DNA of 64,000 nucleotides from JANJTB01 sp032027125 (GTDB lineage: Bacteria; Bacteroidota; Ignavibacteria; Kapaibacteriales; UBA2268). The translations under genes were made by a program, and so were the position numbers. Under the pieces are notes generated by a model. That model saw nothing but the letters and a program-made list of their open reading frames with translations. It did not search any database and was not told where the DNA came from. Shown in pieces: positions 53,394 through 62,162 of the stretch; within the stretch, counting starts at the first letter, position 1, and each line of letters begins with the position of its first letter. The DNA is taken from the NCBI GenBank assembly GCA_032027125.1, contig JAVSMQ010000001.1:3920060-3984059 (forward strand), in the 5' to 3' direction.

Positions 53394-54833
53394 TTAATAC
53401 CTGTAAGTTACACCAAAACTAATATTCAGAGGCATGCGATTAACAACATAGCTTGAATATTTGGCAAATTCTTCATCTGCTTTGAAATTTGTTCTTTGTT
53501 CAGAGTAATCAATCCATCTCAGGACGCCGTCAATTCTGATATTTTTACCGAGATAAACACCTCCGCCAACCGCGAAATTTGTTATGTTTGCATTCGGTAT
53601 ATCAACCTGATAAGGTGAAGTAGTCCGTGAATAACTTGCTCTGGCTACTATTGGTACGAGAGGAATTTCATATTCAAGTCCAAAGCCCCATGTAGTCTGT
53701 CCGACTAATTCAAGAAGAATTTTGTTGTTTAAAGCCATGACTTCATCAGTTGCATCGCTGAATTTCAACTGTGTTGCATCAGAATACTGTACACCGGCAG
53801 CAAAAGTCAAACCCTGTCCATGTATTGATAAACCCGCTGAGTAAACAAAAGGAGTACGCAGGTTGTAGGAATTTGTACCATCATATTTATAATATTCAGA
53901 ATTATGACCGGATTTATAAAATGCGTCGTAACGGGCATCAAAAGATTCATCAACCTGATACCAAGTAGGAGTTTTTATTGCAACTCCAAATCTGAAAAAG
54001 TCGCTTAATCTTGTCTGCAAACCGATTGTGGCATTTATTCCGGAAACATTCTGCTTTAAATTTTCAACGGATTCTAATCTGTCAAACACATGACCCTCTA
54101 TTGATTGACCGCTGAAAACTCCTAAATTGTCACGCTCTGTATATTCTTTTCTGTAACCATAATTACCCCATTTTCCTGTAATACCGAATCCGAGAGCAAC
54201 GTAATCACTGACATCGAATGAGATTCCTCCGCTTACATTTTGCAGACCGCCTGTTTCAGTAATAAGTGAAGACTGATTGAGACTGTCGCGGTAAGGAGTA
54301 ACAAAACTTGTGTTATTTCCTGAACCAATTAAATCAGCAAGATAAAGTTTGTAAGCCCAATTATCCTGCTCATTTCTCGGACCAAACTTGGTCTCACCCT
54401 GAATCATTGTTGTCTTAGTGTTAAAACCGCTAAAAGAAACATTACTCGAATAGTCATCCTCAAGAAAATAACCGATTGCAATTGCTGCTTTTGTATCCTC
54501 AAATTTTACCGGTATCGCAAGTCCGGCATGAGTTATATATTCGTTGTTTGACCTCAGGTCATTTGTTACAGATAAAAAATCAGCCTGATTTGATGTAGTA
54601 GTGAATCCAAGTCCGAAAGACAACTCAGACTTCCCGATTAAGGTAAGACCTGCCGGATTGAAATACAATGCACTGATATCATCCGAAATGCCCTGAAATG
54701 ATATATTTAATGCAGCGGCTCTTGGAGTTATTACTCCATTTGGCAATGAATATCTCAAAGCATCTTCGATATACTGTGCCTGCAGACTACTAAAAACTGT
54801 TAAAAACAAAATTATAACAATCAAATTTTTCAT
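53394..54833 (-). CDS. FadL/OmpP1/TodX-family outer-membrane protein
   Basis: Outer-membrane beta-barrel transporter of 479 residues for hydrophobic compounds. Signal peptide to about residue 19 (SLQAQ), a plug-like N-terminus with NISFQGISDDISALYFNPAGL (split: NISFQGISDD, ISALYFNPAGL), which is the family mark, and a barrel rich in alternate strands ending in aromatic YRY. It starts 2 bases after the Ser-rich lipoprotein gene. Long-chain fatty acids or aromatic hydrocarbons are family substrates; which one is unknown. Confidence 0.9.
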   Translation of the reverse strand: MKNLIVIILFLTVFSSLQAQYIEDALRYSLPNGVITPRAAALNISFQGISDDISALYFNPAGLTLIGKSELSFGLGFTTTSNQADFLSVTNDLRSNNEYITHAGLAIPVKFEDTKAAIAIGYFLEDDYSSNVSFSGFNTKTTMIQGETKFGPRNEQDNWAYKLYLADLIGSGNNTSFVTPYRDSLNQSSLITETGGLQNVSGGISFDVSDYVALGFGITGKWGNYGYRKEYTERDNLGVFSGQSIEGHVFDRLESVENLKQNVSGINATIGLQTRLSDFFRFGVAIKTPTWYQVDESFDARYDAFYKSGHNSEYYKYDGTNSYNLRTPFVYSAGLSIHGQGLTFAAGVQYSDATQLKFSDATDEVMALNNKILLELVGQTTWGFGLEYEIPLVPIVARASYSRTTSPYQVDIPNANITNFAVGGGVYLGKNIRIDGVLRWIDYSEQRTNFKADEEFAKYSSYVVNRMPLNISFGVTYRY

Positions 54834-54835
54834 AA

Positions 54836-55975
54836 TTACCTCGTTCTACCACTACCGGAACCTGAACCCGAACCTGAACTCGAACCTCTACCGCTTGATG
54901 ACGAACTTCCTGAACTGCTGCCCGAACTTCTTTCACTACTGCTTGATGAACTGCCTGATGTGCTGCTCGGTGCAGATGGTTCGACGCTTGGTCGTGATGA
55001 GGAACTGCTGCTTCTTTCGCTTTCAGAAGATGAAGAAGAACCTCTGCTGCTACTGCTTGAACTGCTGCCAGAACTTCTTTCACTGCCTGATGAATTGTTG
55101 TTATTAGTTCTGTATGTATTTGACGATTCAGCAGAACTTCCCTGACGGGAAGGTGTTGAAGTTGCATTGGTTCTTGTACTGCTGCTTCCAAAGCTTGAAT
55201 TATCAAAAGGTTTAAACGTTTTAACTTCATTTCTCGAACTTGACGCGCCGCCTGTGACTGCTGAATTACTTCTTGATGAACCGGTATTTGATGTAGATCT
55301 GTAAGTATTACCGGTTGAAGCTGCTGAATTTGTACTTCCTCTCTGAGACGATGATTCTACTCTGCCTGGGACAGAGCCTTCAGCACCTGTTCTGTAACGG
55401 TCAGATGAACTTGCTGCTGTTGAACGAACACGATTATTACTGTATGTGCCTCTGTTTTCTCCAAAACTTCTGTAAGTACCTTTATCTACAGGTCTTGTAT
55501 TATGAGTATAAACAGGCTGATGATACCAGTGATGATAACCGTCTGCGTAATGACTTCCCCAGTAACCGCCGTAGTATGGATGATAAACATACCATGGAGA
55601 GTACCAGTTACAACCCCAGAAATTTGAATAATAAACTGAAAAATGGCTTCCGGGGAACGGGTAAGATACCCAGCCATGATAATTATTCCACCAAGGTACA
55701 ATTACCGGAACATAAATATAGGGATTGTATTGATACGAATAATCAGCATAAACATAATCTAATTTACGAATTGAATTATTTGATTGATCCATCGGATTAA
55801 CCCATCCGGCATCCGAATTACCGGTTACGGCAGACGGTTGATTTTGAACTGCAGGTTTTGTATCAGGGTAATCAGGTTTGTTATTATAACCAAAGTACCC
55901 GCCTGAATTAGTAGAACTGCAACCAAAAATTGCCAGTGTTGCTGTCGCTAACATTATAATTAAAAACTTTTTCAT
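54836..55975 (-). CDS. Lipoprotein with Tyr/Trp-rich body and Ser-rich tail
   Basis: 379 residues from ATG 55975 (a strong GGAGG lies 7 bases before; the upstream ATG at 55987 would overlap it). Lipobox LAIFGC with Cys at about residue 19. Residues 60-150 contain many Tyr, Trp, His and Gly (YYGGYWGSHYAD), and from about 165 the sequence becomes Ser, Thr, Asn, Arg and Gly, ending in a tail of almost pure Ser and Gly with charged breaks. This looks like a surface-exposed, disordered, possibly glycosylated anchor. No enzyme motif. It is co-transcribed with the FadL-type gene. Confidence 0.82.
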   Translation of the reverse strand: MKKFLIIMLATATLAIFGCSSTNSGGYFGYNNKPDYPDTKPAVQNQPSAVTGNSDAGWVNPMDQSNNSIRKLDYVYADYSYQYNPYIYVPVIVPWWNNYHGWVSYPFPGSHFSVYYSNFWGCNWYSPWYVYHPYYGGYWGSHYADGYHHWYHQPVYTHNTRPVDKGTYRSFGENRGTYSNNRVRSTAASSSDRYRTGAEGSVPGRVESSSQRGSTNSAASTGNTYRSTSNTGSSRSNSAVTGGASSSRNEVKTFKPFDNSSFGSSSTRTNATSTPSRQGSSAESSNTYRTNNNNSSGSERSSGSSSSSSSRGSSSSSESERSSSSSSRPSVEPSAPSSTSGSSSSSSERSSGSSSGSSSSSGRGSSSGSGSGSGSGRTR

Positions 55976-56057
55976 AACATCCTCCAATTGATTATATACC
56001 TTATAACGAAAAGGTCATAAATATGTTACATGAAAAATGCTGTGTAACACTTTTAAA

Positions 56058-57335
56058 TCAAACTTTTTTTACTTTTACCAGCATCGAATGTACTTCCAAA
56101 ACATAAACATTGTCATTAGGATTGATTTCTTCATCGGATACAGCCTGCCAAATTTCACCCTGAACCAGTATTTTTCCTGTCTTACCGGGTAGAATGGACG
56201 ACATTGCAGTACCTGTACAACCGATTATAGTGAATTTGCCGGTTATATTTTTTTCCTTTTGAGCCTTAACTCCAAAATAAATTATAACTGCTAACAAAAT
56301 TCCTGTTATGATAGAAACTGTGATAATTAAACTCATAGAAATTCTCATAAATTCAAGTGGTGAATCAATAAGCATTATCGAGCCAATGGCAAAAGCTATT
56401 ATGCCGCCAATGGAAAGCATGCCGTAACTAATAACAAATATTTCAAGAATAAATAATACAAGGGCTAAAATCATTAGTCCAAGCCCGACGTAATTTATTG
56501 GCATCATCTGAAGAGCATAAGCAGCCAGCAATAGTGAAATACCGCCAATTGAACCCGGAAAAATCGAACCCGGGCTTTTTAACTCAAAGAAAAATCCGTA
56601 AACTCCAATAAGAATCAATAAATAGGCAATATTCGGATTACTGATAAAAGTTAGGAAAGTCTCCTTCCAATTCATATCACGCATAATTATCTTTGAATTT
56701 TTAAAATCAAGAATGACTTTATTATCCCCAATCAATATTTCATGTCCTCTGCAAACATTAAGTAATTGTCTTAAATCTTTGGCAATATAGTCTATAACCC
56801 CATTCTCAAGTGCTTCATTTTCAGTTGATGATATACTTTCTCTTACAGCCCGTTCAGCCCAATCTGCATTCTTCTTTCTTTTTTGGGCAATTGTACGGGC
56901 AAAAGCAGCAGCATCATTTTCTACTTTTCTTCCCATAACCGTCTTATCCTCCGAGCCATCCATTCCTACAGGATGTGCCGCTCCGATGTTTGTTCCGGGA
57001 GCCATTGCTGCAATATGCCCAGCCAGAGTGATAAATACACCAGCCGAGCCTGCACGTGCACCTCCGGGTGAGACATAGACAATAACAGGAATTTCAGAAT
57101 CTAAAATATAACTGGCGATATCTCTTGTCGACTCAAGCAATCCTCCGGGTGTATTTAATCTGATAATTAATGCACCGGATTTCGATTTTGCAGCTTCATC
57201 AAGACCGTTTTTGATATAAAAAGCAGCAGCAGGACCTATGCCGCCATTAACAGTAATAACTGTAACTTTATCACTTGAAATGGCATCTTTCAAAGATAAA
57301 ACAAGCAAAATAAATATCAATATAATTCTAAACAT
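56058..57335 (-). CDS. NfeD-family membrane serine protease (ClpP-class) protein
   Basis: 425 residues. Signal peptide or anchor at 1-21, then a ClpP/SppA-like protease domain with NTPGGLLEST, GGARAGSAGVF carrying Ser97 and RKVENDAAAF carrying Lys137, matching the Ser-Lys dyad of archaeal 1510-N. Four to five membrane helices follow (about 230-345), then an OB-like NfeD domain (about 360-425). Such proteins cut stomatins and take part in membrane quality control. No stomatin gene (SPFH) is adjacent, though the pair is often found. Confidence 0.9.
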   Translation of the reverse strand: MFRIILIFILLVLSLKDAISSDKVTVITVNGGIGPAAAFYIKNGLDEAAKSKSGALIIRLNTPGGLLESTRDIASYILDSEIPVIVYVSPGGARAGSAGVFITLAGHIAAMAPGTNIGAAHPVGMDGSEDKTVMGRKVENDAAAFARTIAQKRKKNADWAERAVRESISSTENEALENGVIDYIAKDLRQLLNVCRGHEILIGDNKVILDFKNSKIIMRDMNWKETFLTFISNPNIAYLLILIGVYGFFFELKSPGSIFPGSIGGISLLLAAYALQMMPINYVGLGLMILALVLFILEIFVISYGMLSIGGIIAFAIGSIMLIDSPLEFMRISMSLIITVSIITGILLAVIIYFGVKAQKEKNITGKFTIIGCTGTAMSSILPGKTGKILVQGEIWQAVSDEEINPNDNVYVLEVHSMLVKVKKV

Positions 57336-57379
57336 GAAAAACCTCCGGAAATTATTTTAGATTTTTCCATTAAATACTT

Positions 57380-58366
57380 CTAACTATTTGGGTAAATAAT
57401 CCCAATTATTTGTTCTGCTACTTTCAGTGCTTCTGCAGCTTCTTCAGCTCCGACGGGATTTGGAGAAAGTCCGTTTACTGCGTTAATAAATGCTGACTGC
57501 TCATCAGCAATAGCATTTGTTTTGCTCACAGGCGGCAATTCATAATAAATATTTTTATTTTTCATGCCGGTTTCAATTGAGCCCAGCATAGTTGCGGGTA
57601 ATCCTAATGAAGGATTTCGGTCATCATCATAAATTCTGAAAACTTCAACTTTTTGTTCCTGAAAATCCAGGGACAAGTAAGCATCTTTTTGAAATATTCT
57701 CATTTTTCGCATAGGATGGGCAGAAATTCTCGAAGCTGTAACATTAGCAACGCAGCCGTTTTCGAAAGTAATTCTCGCATTAGCTATATCGGTAGTATCT
57801 GTAAGCACATTTACTCCGTTAGCATCAATACTTTTGACTTTTGATTTAACCAGCAGTAATATAATGTCAATATCATGAATCATCAAATCATGAATGACAG
57901 AAACATCTCTCGCTCTCGGCTTGAATTGACCAAGTCTGTGGGATTCGATAAATAGAGGTTTAAGGTCATAATTGCTTATTGCAGCAATAACAGGATTGAA
58001 CCTTTCGACATGACCGACCTGAATAATAACATTGTGTTTTTTTGCAAGTTCGATTAAATTTAGAGCTTCTTTGTAAGTAGTAGTGATTGGTTTTTCAATG
58101 AGGCAGTGCTTTCCGGCTTTTATACACTCGCTTGCAATCTCGAAATGATTTGATGTCGGAACGGCAATAGTTAAAGCATCGCATGAATTTATCGTTTCTT
58201 CAAGACTTTCAAAAGATTTTACACCTAATTTTTCAGAAATCTGTTTGCTCCGTTCATCAATAATATCCCTTACTCCAACAAGCTCAGCACCGGGTATATC
58301 CTTCCAAAGTCCGGCGTGAATACTACCAAGATGTCCGACTCCGATTACACCGATTTTCACATTCAT
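57380..58366 (-). CDS. Gfo/Idh/MocA-family oxidoreductase
   Basis: NAD(P)-dependent sugar or polyol oxidoreductase-like protein of 328 residues from ATG 58366 (an upstream TTG at 58381 lacks support). Rossmann motif GVIGVGHLGSIHAG, the EKPITTTYKEA strand with the conserved Lys of the family, and HDLMIHDIDIILLL in the C-terminal domain. In Bacteroidota close relatives are sometimes encoded with lipid A or sugar-nucleotide genes. The substrate is unknown. Confidence 0.88.
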   Translation of the reverse strand: MNVKIGVIGVGHLGSIHAGLWKDIPGAELVGVRDIIDERSKQISEKLGVKSFESLEETINSCDALTIAVPTSNHFEIASECIKAGKHCLIEKPITTTYKEALNLIELAKKHNVIIQVGHVERFNPVIAAISNYDLKPLFIESHRLGQFKPRARDVSVIHDLMIHDIDIILLLVKSKVKSIDANGVNVLTDTTDIANARITFENGCVANVTASRISAHPMRKMRIFQKDAYLSLDFQEQKVEVFRIYDDDRNPSLGLPATMLGSIETGMKNKNIYYELPPVSKTNAIADEQSAFINAVNGLSPNPVGAEEAAEALKVAEQIIGIIYPNS

Positions 58367-58416
58367 AAAATAAACTCTCAATTATGTTTTTCAACCAAAC
58401 ATAAATATAAGCAAAT

Positions 58417-59310
58417 TTATGCTTTTGGGTGTGCTTTTTTATAAGATTCTTTCAATTTTTCTACAGATAGGTGTGTATAAACCTGTGTAGTAGAAAGTGA
58501 AGCATGTCCGAGCATCTCACTTACCGAACGAATATCGGCACCATTTGACATTAAATGCGTTGCAAATGAGTGTCTTAGAACGTGCGGACTTTTTTTCTTC
58601 GATTCGGTAATACCGGTCATATTACTTTTGACTATTCGGTATGCAGCACTGTGATACATCCGCTTTCCGTTATCAGCAAGAAAGAGTGCTTTTTTGTCAA
58701 TTGTTTTTTGATTATTTCTCAGTCGTATATAATTAATAATCGCTTCAATAGATTTTGAGCTTAGGGGAACGATTCGTTCTTTATTTCCTTTACCTTTGAC
58801 CTTGACTATCTTGTCAGAATAATTAATTTCATCAATATTTAAGTTGAGAGTTTCGCTTATCCTGAGTCCTGAACCGTAAAGTAGTTCAATCAGAGCTAAA
58901 CTTCTGGAACCTTCATAAGTTGAATCATCAAATTTATCCATTAAATTACTTATTTCATTTTCAATCAGAAAAGCAGGGAGACGTTTGTCGCGTTTTGGGG
59001 TTGAAATCAACAGAGATGGATTAGTTTGTAACAATCCTTTTTTGCTGCAGAACCTAAAGAATGATTTAATTGCAGAAATCCTTAATCTCAACGAATTTTT
59101 CTTAAGACCTTTGTCATGCAGCCATCCCAAAAAAGGACGAATATCGTCAGTTTCTATGAGAGCAATATCAGGCTCATCGTCAAAGGTTTCAATAAAGTAT
59201 TCCTTAAATTCATTCAAAGAAAATTCATAACTGGTAATTGTCAAGTCTGAAAAACTTTTTTCAAACTTACAGTAACTTATAAATTTATCAATATATTCCT
59301 GAAATTTCAT
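58417..59310 (-). CDS. Xer-type tyrosine recombinase
   Basis: 297 residues from ATG 59310 (306 from 59337). N-terminal SAM-like core-binding domain (about 1-90: FLGWLHDKGLKKNSLRLRIS in parts) and catalytic domain with Arg in YGSGLRISETLNL, Lys in KVKGKGNKERIVPL, HVLRHSFATHL, LGHASLSTTQVYTHLS with the final His-X-Tyr nucleophile arrangement. It is of XerC/XerD size and could be the chromosome dimer resolvase. The 1.4-kb region upstream holds repeats, so a role in local rearrangement is also possible. Confidence 0.9.
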   Translation of the reverse strand: MKFQEYIDKFISYCKFEKSFSDLTITSYEFSLNEFKEYFIETFDDEPDIALIETDDIRPFLGWLHDKGLKKNSLRLRISAIKSFFRFCSKKGLLQTNPSLLISTPKRDKRLPAFLIENEISNLMDKFDDSTYEGSRSLALIELLYGSGLRISETLNLNIDEINYSDKIVKVKGKGNKERIVPLSSKSIEAIINYIRLRNNQKTIDKKALFLADNGKRMYHSAAYRIVKSNMTGITESKKKSPHVLRHSFATHLMSNGADIRSVSEMLGHASLSTTQVYTHLSVEKLKESYKKAHPKA

Positions 59311-59577
59311 AAGATAATTTAACTTATTTGTAAACATTTTTGCAAATATTGAATAGCAATAAATATTCCAAAATTGAAATATTTATTAAAAATGTGACAA
59401 ATCAATTTAATTTACTACTTTCTTATAAGTTATACATTCATACTACCTTTAATAATACAAAAAAATTGTAAATATAATGCTCATAAGCTTTGTTGTTTCA
59501 TATTTGTTTAGTATGTTTGAAATTGTAGTTAAATTGTTTAACTAAATTAAATAATTTCTTTTGGTTTAGTCACTCCA

Positions 59578-59604
59578 GTGACTGAAAGGGCAGTGCTGTA
59601 AATG
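59578..59604 (+). repeat. Dispersed motif copy 1 (GTGACTGAAAGGGC)
   Basis: GTGACTGAAAGGGCAGTGCT then GTAAATG, the least conserved of three copies. The 15 bases before it (TTAGTCACTCCA) resemble those before copy 2. Confidence 0.75.
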
Positions 59605-59877
59605 TTCTTTATTACACGTTTTGCAGTTAATTTAGTTGAAACATTAAAGGCAATAATTTAAAGACTTTAGAATCCAATTAGTTATTGCATAATGATTATA
59701 ATTTGCTGACAGAAAATGAATTTTGTTAACATCAGGATACATAGGTAATTATACTCAAAAATTACTTGTTATGCCACAAAACGCTTGTTACATCGGATAT
59801 ATTGGTTATTTTTGGCACGATTCTGATTGACCGGCAGTCAAATACCTTAAATATTATTTCAACATTAGGTTATCCAT

Positions 59878-59906
59878 GTGACTGAAAGGGCTTTGCCGTA
59901 GAAACC
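59878..59906 (+). repeat. Dispersed motif copy 2 (GTGACTGAAAGGGC)
   Basis: GTGACTGAAAGGGCTTTGCC then GTAGAAACC, identical to copy 3 over the first 22 bases. Distance to copy 1 is 300 bases. Confidence 0.85.
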
Positions 59907-60284
59907 AAACTGTACACTTGATTTAACTTATTGCTTTGTAATAGTTGATTTTTATTTAATAAACATCAGGGATTGCAAAAAGGAAAAAGCATGATTATAT
60001 CGTTCTTTTGCAAAAGTTTATGAAATTGAAAAGAACTTTAATTTTTGAAATGAGCTACAAAAAATTTTATAATAAGTATTTTTTTAAACAATAAATCTGA
60101 TTTTAAACCGATAAACACTAAGATTTCAAAATATTTTTGTTTAACTAATAATTTTTCGCTACTTTAGCTAATAACTTAATTACTTAAATTGACAAACAAA
60201 AAATAATTCTGAGGTTAAAACTTTTTAACTGAATTATTTTACTGAAATTTTGAATAGTTTTTTTGACAAAGCTAAGTCTGAAAT

Positions 60285-60313
60285 GTGACTGAAAGGGCTT
60301 TGCCGTTGAAAAC
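60285..60313 (+). repeat. Dispersed motif copy 3 (GTGACTGAAAGGGC)
   Basis: GTGACTGAAAGGGCTTTGCC then GTTGAAAAC. Distance to copy 2 is 407 bases. No further copy was found in the window. Confidence 0.85.
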
Positions 60314-60605
60314 TGTCTGAACCATTGATTAATCTGATTTATTTGATTTGCTTGATTAACTCAAAACTCACAACGAAAACTCATAACTAAGAACTCACAA
60401 TTAATTTCGTCTGAACCCTTGATTAAATTGATTCAATTGATTTAAAATTCCCCTCTTGAGGGGTGACCGCAGGTCGGGGTGGTTGCTTTTCCTGATTAAC
60501 TCACAACTAAGAACTCAAAACTCACAATTAGTTATAAAGTTGAAAGTTATAAAGTTGAAAGTCAACTCAATAACATTACAACATTATAACAGATTAACTC
60601 AATAA

Positions 60606-60686
60606 CTTAAAACTCACAACTCATAACTCACAACTCAAAACTTAAAACTCAAAACTCAAAACTTAAAACTCAAAACTAAAAAACTC
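60606..60686 (+). repeat. Degenerate heptanucleotide (AAAACTC) tract
   Basis: About eleven units of AAAACTC and its variants (AACTCAC, CATAACT, AAAACTT) run from 60606 to 60686, just before the mntA ATG. Similar units occur at about 60360-60400, 60500-60530 and 61570-62080. With the CCAGGAA tract at 33719 this shows that 7-bp repeats are common in this genome. Confidence 0.7.
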
Positions 60687-60725
60687 GCAACTGTGTCACT
60701 GTTTTAAATGACTGACTTTAATTAA

Positions 60726-61031
60726 ATGCGTATTTCTAAAGAAGAACATAGTGCAATTATCAAAACAGCAATTAAGTGCTTTGGAAAAGGTATAAGTGTA
60801 ATATTGTTTGGTTCCAGAGTTGATGATAATGAAAAAGGTGGTGATATCGACTTGCTAATTATCAATGAAAAATATACCGATAAAACTGAATTATTTAATC
60901 AGAAAATTGAATTTCTAACATATTTGAAAGAAGTAATTGGCGAAAGAAAAATTGATGTTTTGACAAAGTATAAGGATGATACCCGAGATATAGTCAATAC
61001 AGCAATTAATACAGGATTGAAGTTATGTTAG
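60726..61031 (+). CDS. mntA: MntA-type nucleotidyltransferase antitoxin
   Basis: 101 residues with the minimal nucleotidyltransferase motif: Gly29-Ser30, then Asp40-X-Asp42 in GGDIDLLI. In characterised MntA-HepT pairs this protein inactivates the toxin by adding AMP units to a tyrosine of HepT. It overlaps the HEPN gene by 7 bases. ATG 60726; no strong ribosome binding site is seen in the repeat-rich upstream DNA. Confidence 0.85.
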   Translation: MRISKEEHSAIIKTAIKCFGKGISVILFGSRVDDNEKGGDIDLLIINEKYTDKTELFNQKIEFLTYLKEVIGERKIDVLTKYKDDTRDIVNTAINTGLKLC

Positions 61032-61510
61032 ATAAAGAAACTTTAATATTGAAATTAAATAAAATAATTTATGTTGCAAAGATCCATTTAGATAGGATGA
61101 ATACTGCTTTTAACTTTATAAAACCTTCATTACCGGTTACTGAATCAAATTATATTATGATGAGCAATGAGCAGGTTGCATATATTGACCAGTTTATATT
61201 CAGATTTGCTAAGTTACAGGACCTTATCGGGCAAAATCTTTTCAAAATTATTCTTTTACTTGAAGAAGAAGATATAAGAAATTATTCTTTTAGAGATTTA
61301 ATTAACAAAATCGAACAGTTCGGTATAATTGAATCATACGAAAAATGGTTTAAACTTCGTGAAATCCGTAATGATGTATCTCACGAATATCCTGTAGCTG
61401 ATGAAGAAGCTATAATAGCATTAAATCAACTTTTTAATAATAAAAACCAGTTAGAAATTGTTTTGGGCTCCTGTATTTCTTTCTTGAAATCCAAAAATCA
61501 TTTGAAATAA
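61025..61510 (+). CDS. hepT: HepT-type HEPN toxin
   Basis: 161 residues, all helical. The RNase motif RX4HXY is complete as Arg115, His120 and Tyr122 in RNDVSHEY; Tyr122 is the residue modified by the partner in studied systems. The protein is translated with mntA upstream and forms a type VII toxin-antitoxin pair, with a likely role in plasmid or phage defence. Its length is slightly greater than that of typical HepT (about 140). Confidence 0.85.
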   Translation: MLDKETLILKLNKIIYVAKIHLDRMNTAFNFIKPSLPVTESNYIMMSNEQVAYIDQFIFRFAKLQDLIGQNLFKIILLLEEEDIRNYSFRDLINKIEQFGIIESYEKWFKLREIRNDVSHEYPVADEEAIIALNQLFNNKNQLEIVLGSCISFLKSKNHLK

Positions 61511-62087
61511 GTATCATATTCAGTATATAAATTCCTTGAATTTTTGTAAGAATAAATTATATTTCCCTGATTTTACTCAAAACTCACAACTAAAAACTAA
61601 CTCCGTCTGAACCGTGATTTATGTGATTTATGAGATTTTCTTGATTAATTAAGAACTCAAAATTCAACATTCAGCATTCTGCATTCAGAATTGAAAAACC
61701 CGTCTGAACCCTTGATTAATCTGATTTTTTTGATTTACTTGATTAATTCAGAATTCATCACTCAGCATTCAGAATTAGCTTCCCTCTTGAGGGGTGACCG
61801 CAGGTCGGGGTGGATGCTTTTACTGATTAACTAAAAACTCAAAACTCAAAACTCAGCATTAGCTCCGCAGGTCTTCGACTTCATAATTCAGCATACAGCA
61901 TTTAGCATTCTACATTGAAGCCCCCGTCTGAACCGAGATTTATAGGATTAATTGGATTTCCTTGATTAATTAAAAACTAAGTACTCACAACTAAGAACTT
62001 CTGAACCATAGATTAATCTGATGAATTTGATTCAATTGATTAACTAAAAACTTAAAACTAAAAACTATTAACTTGAAATTTAGAACT
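61511..62087. repeat. Repeat-rich spacer before the polysaccharide genes
   Basis: No gene. It contains several copies of a phrase of the form TCTGAACC..TGATT..TGATT (61606, 61693, 61926, 61999 and others), the second copy of CCCTCTTGAGGGGTGACC (61782) with GGTCGGGGTGG, and runs of AACTCAAAACTC and CAGCATTCAG units. The same two phrase types appear at 60.3-60.5 kb. These are dispersed intergenic repeats of unknown function. Confidence 0.7.
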
Positions 62088-62162
62088 TTGAACAAAATAT
62101 TTCTCTCGATTGATTTGGATGATTGGTATCTATCGCCGGCTATTACAGGAATTGAAAATTGA
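62088..62162 (+). pseudogene. Possible 5' scrap of a polysaccharide deacetylase-like gene
   Basis: A 24-codon frame from TTG 62088 to TGA 62160-62162 encodes LSIDLDDWYLSPAITG, which resembles the first strand of NodB-type deacetylases with its Asp-Asp pair. It stops where the next gene starts, with a 4-base overlap and a different frame. It looks like the remaining start of a gene lost by recombination; a small real leader peptide is the alternative. Confidence 0.4.

Larger units (their letters stand above)
59311..60725. other. Gene-free repeat-bearing region upstream of the recombinase
   Basis: About 1.4 kb without a credible gene. It contains three copies of a 27-29 bp motif (59578, 59878, 60285), then from about 60310 the phrase TCTGAACC.TTGATTAA (60311 and 60409), a block CCCTCTTGAGGGGTGACC (60450) with GGTCGGGGTGG, and many 7-bp AAAACTC/AACTCA units (60606-60686). 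No DnaA-box cluster typical of an origin and no tRNA is seen. Confidence 0.55.

Noticed and set aside
54790..55230. 146-codon minus-strand frame inside the Ser-rich lipoprotein
   Set aside because: It is a shifted frame of the Ser/Gly codon repeats and encodes only His/Gln/Val runs.
59578..60313. CRISPR array
   Set aside because: Three similar repeats are present but spaced 300 and 407 bases apart, with no regular spacers and no cas genes in the window.
59311..60725. Replication origin
   Set aside because: The region is AT-rich, but only an isolated TTATCCA-type match is seen and no dnaA, dnaN or DnaA-box cluster is present.
59311..61510. Integron with attC sites
   Set aside because: The recombinase is of ordinary XerC/D size without a recognised IntI-specific insertion, and the repeats do not show paired R and L core sites.
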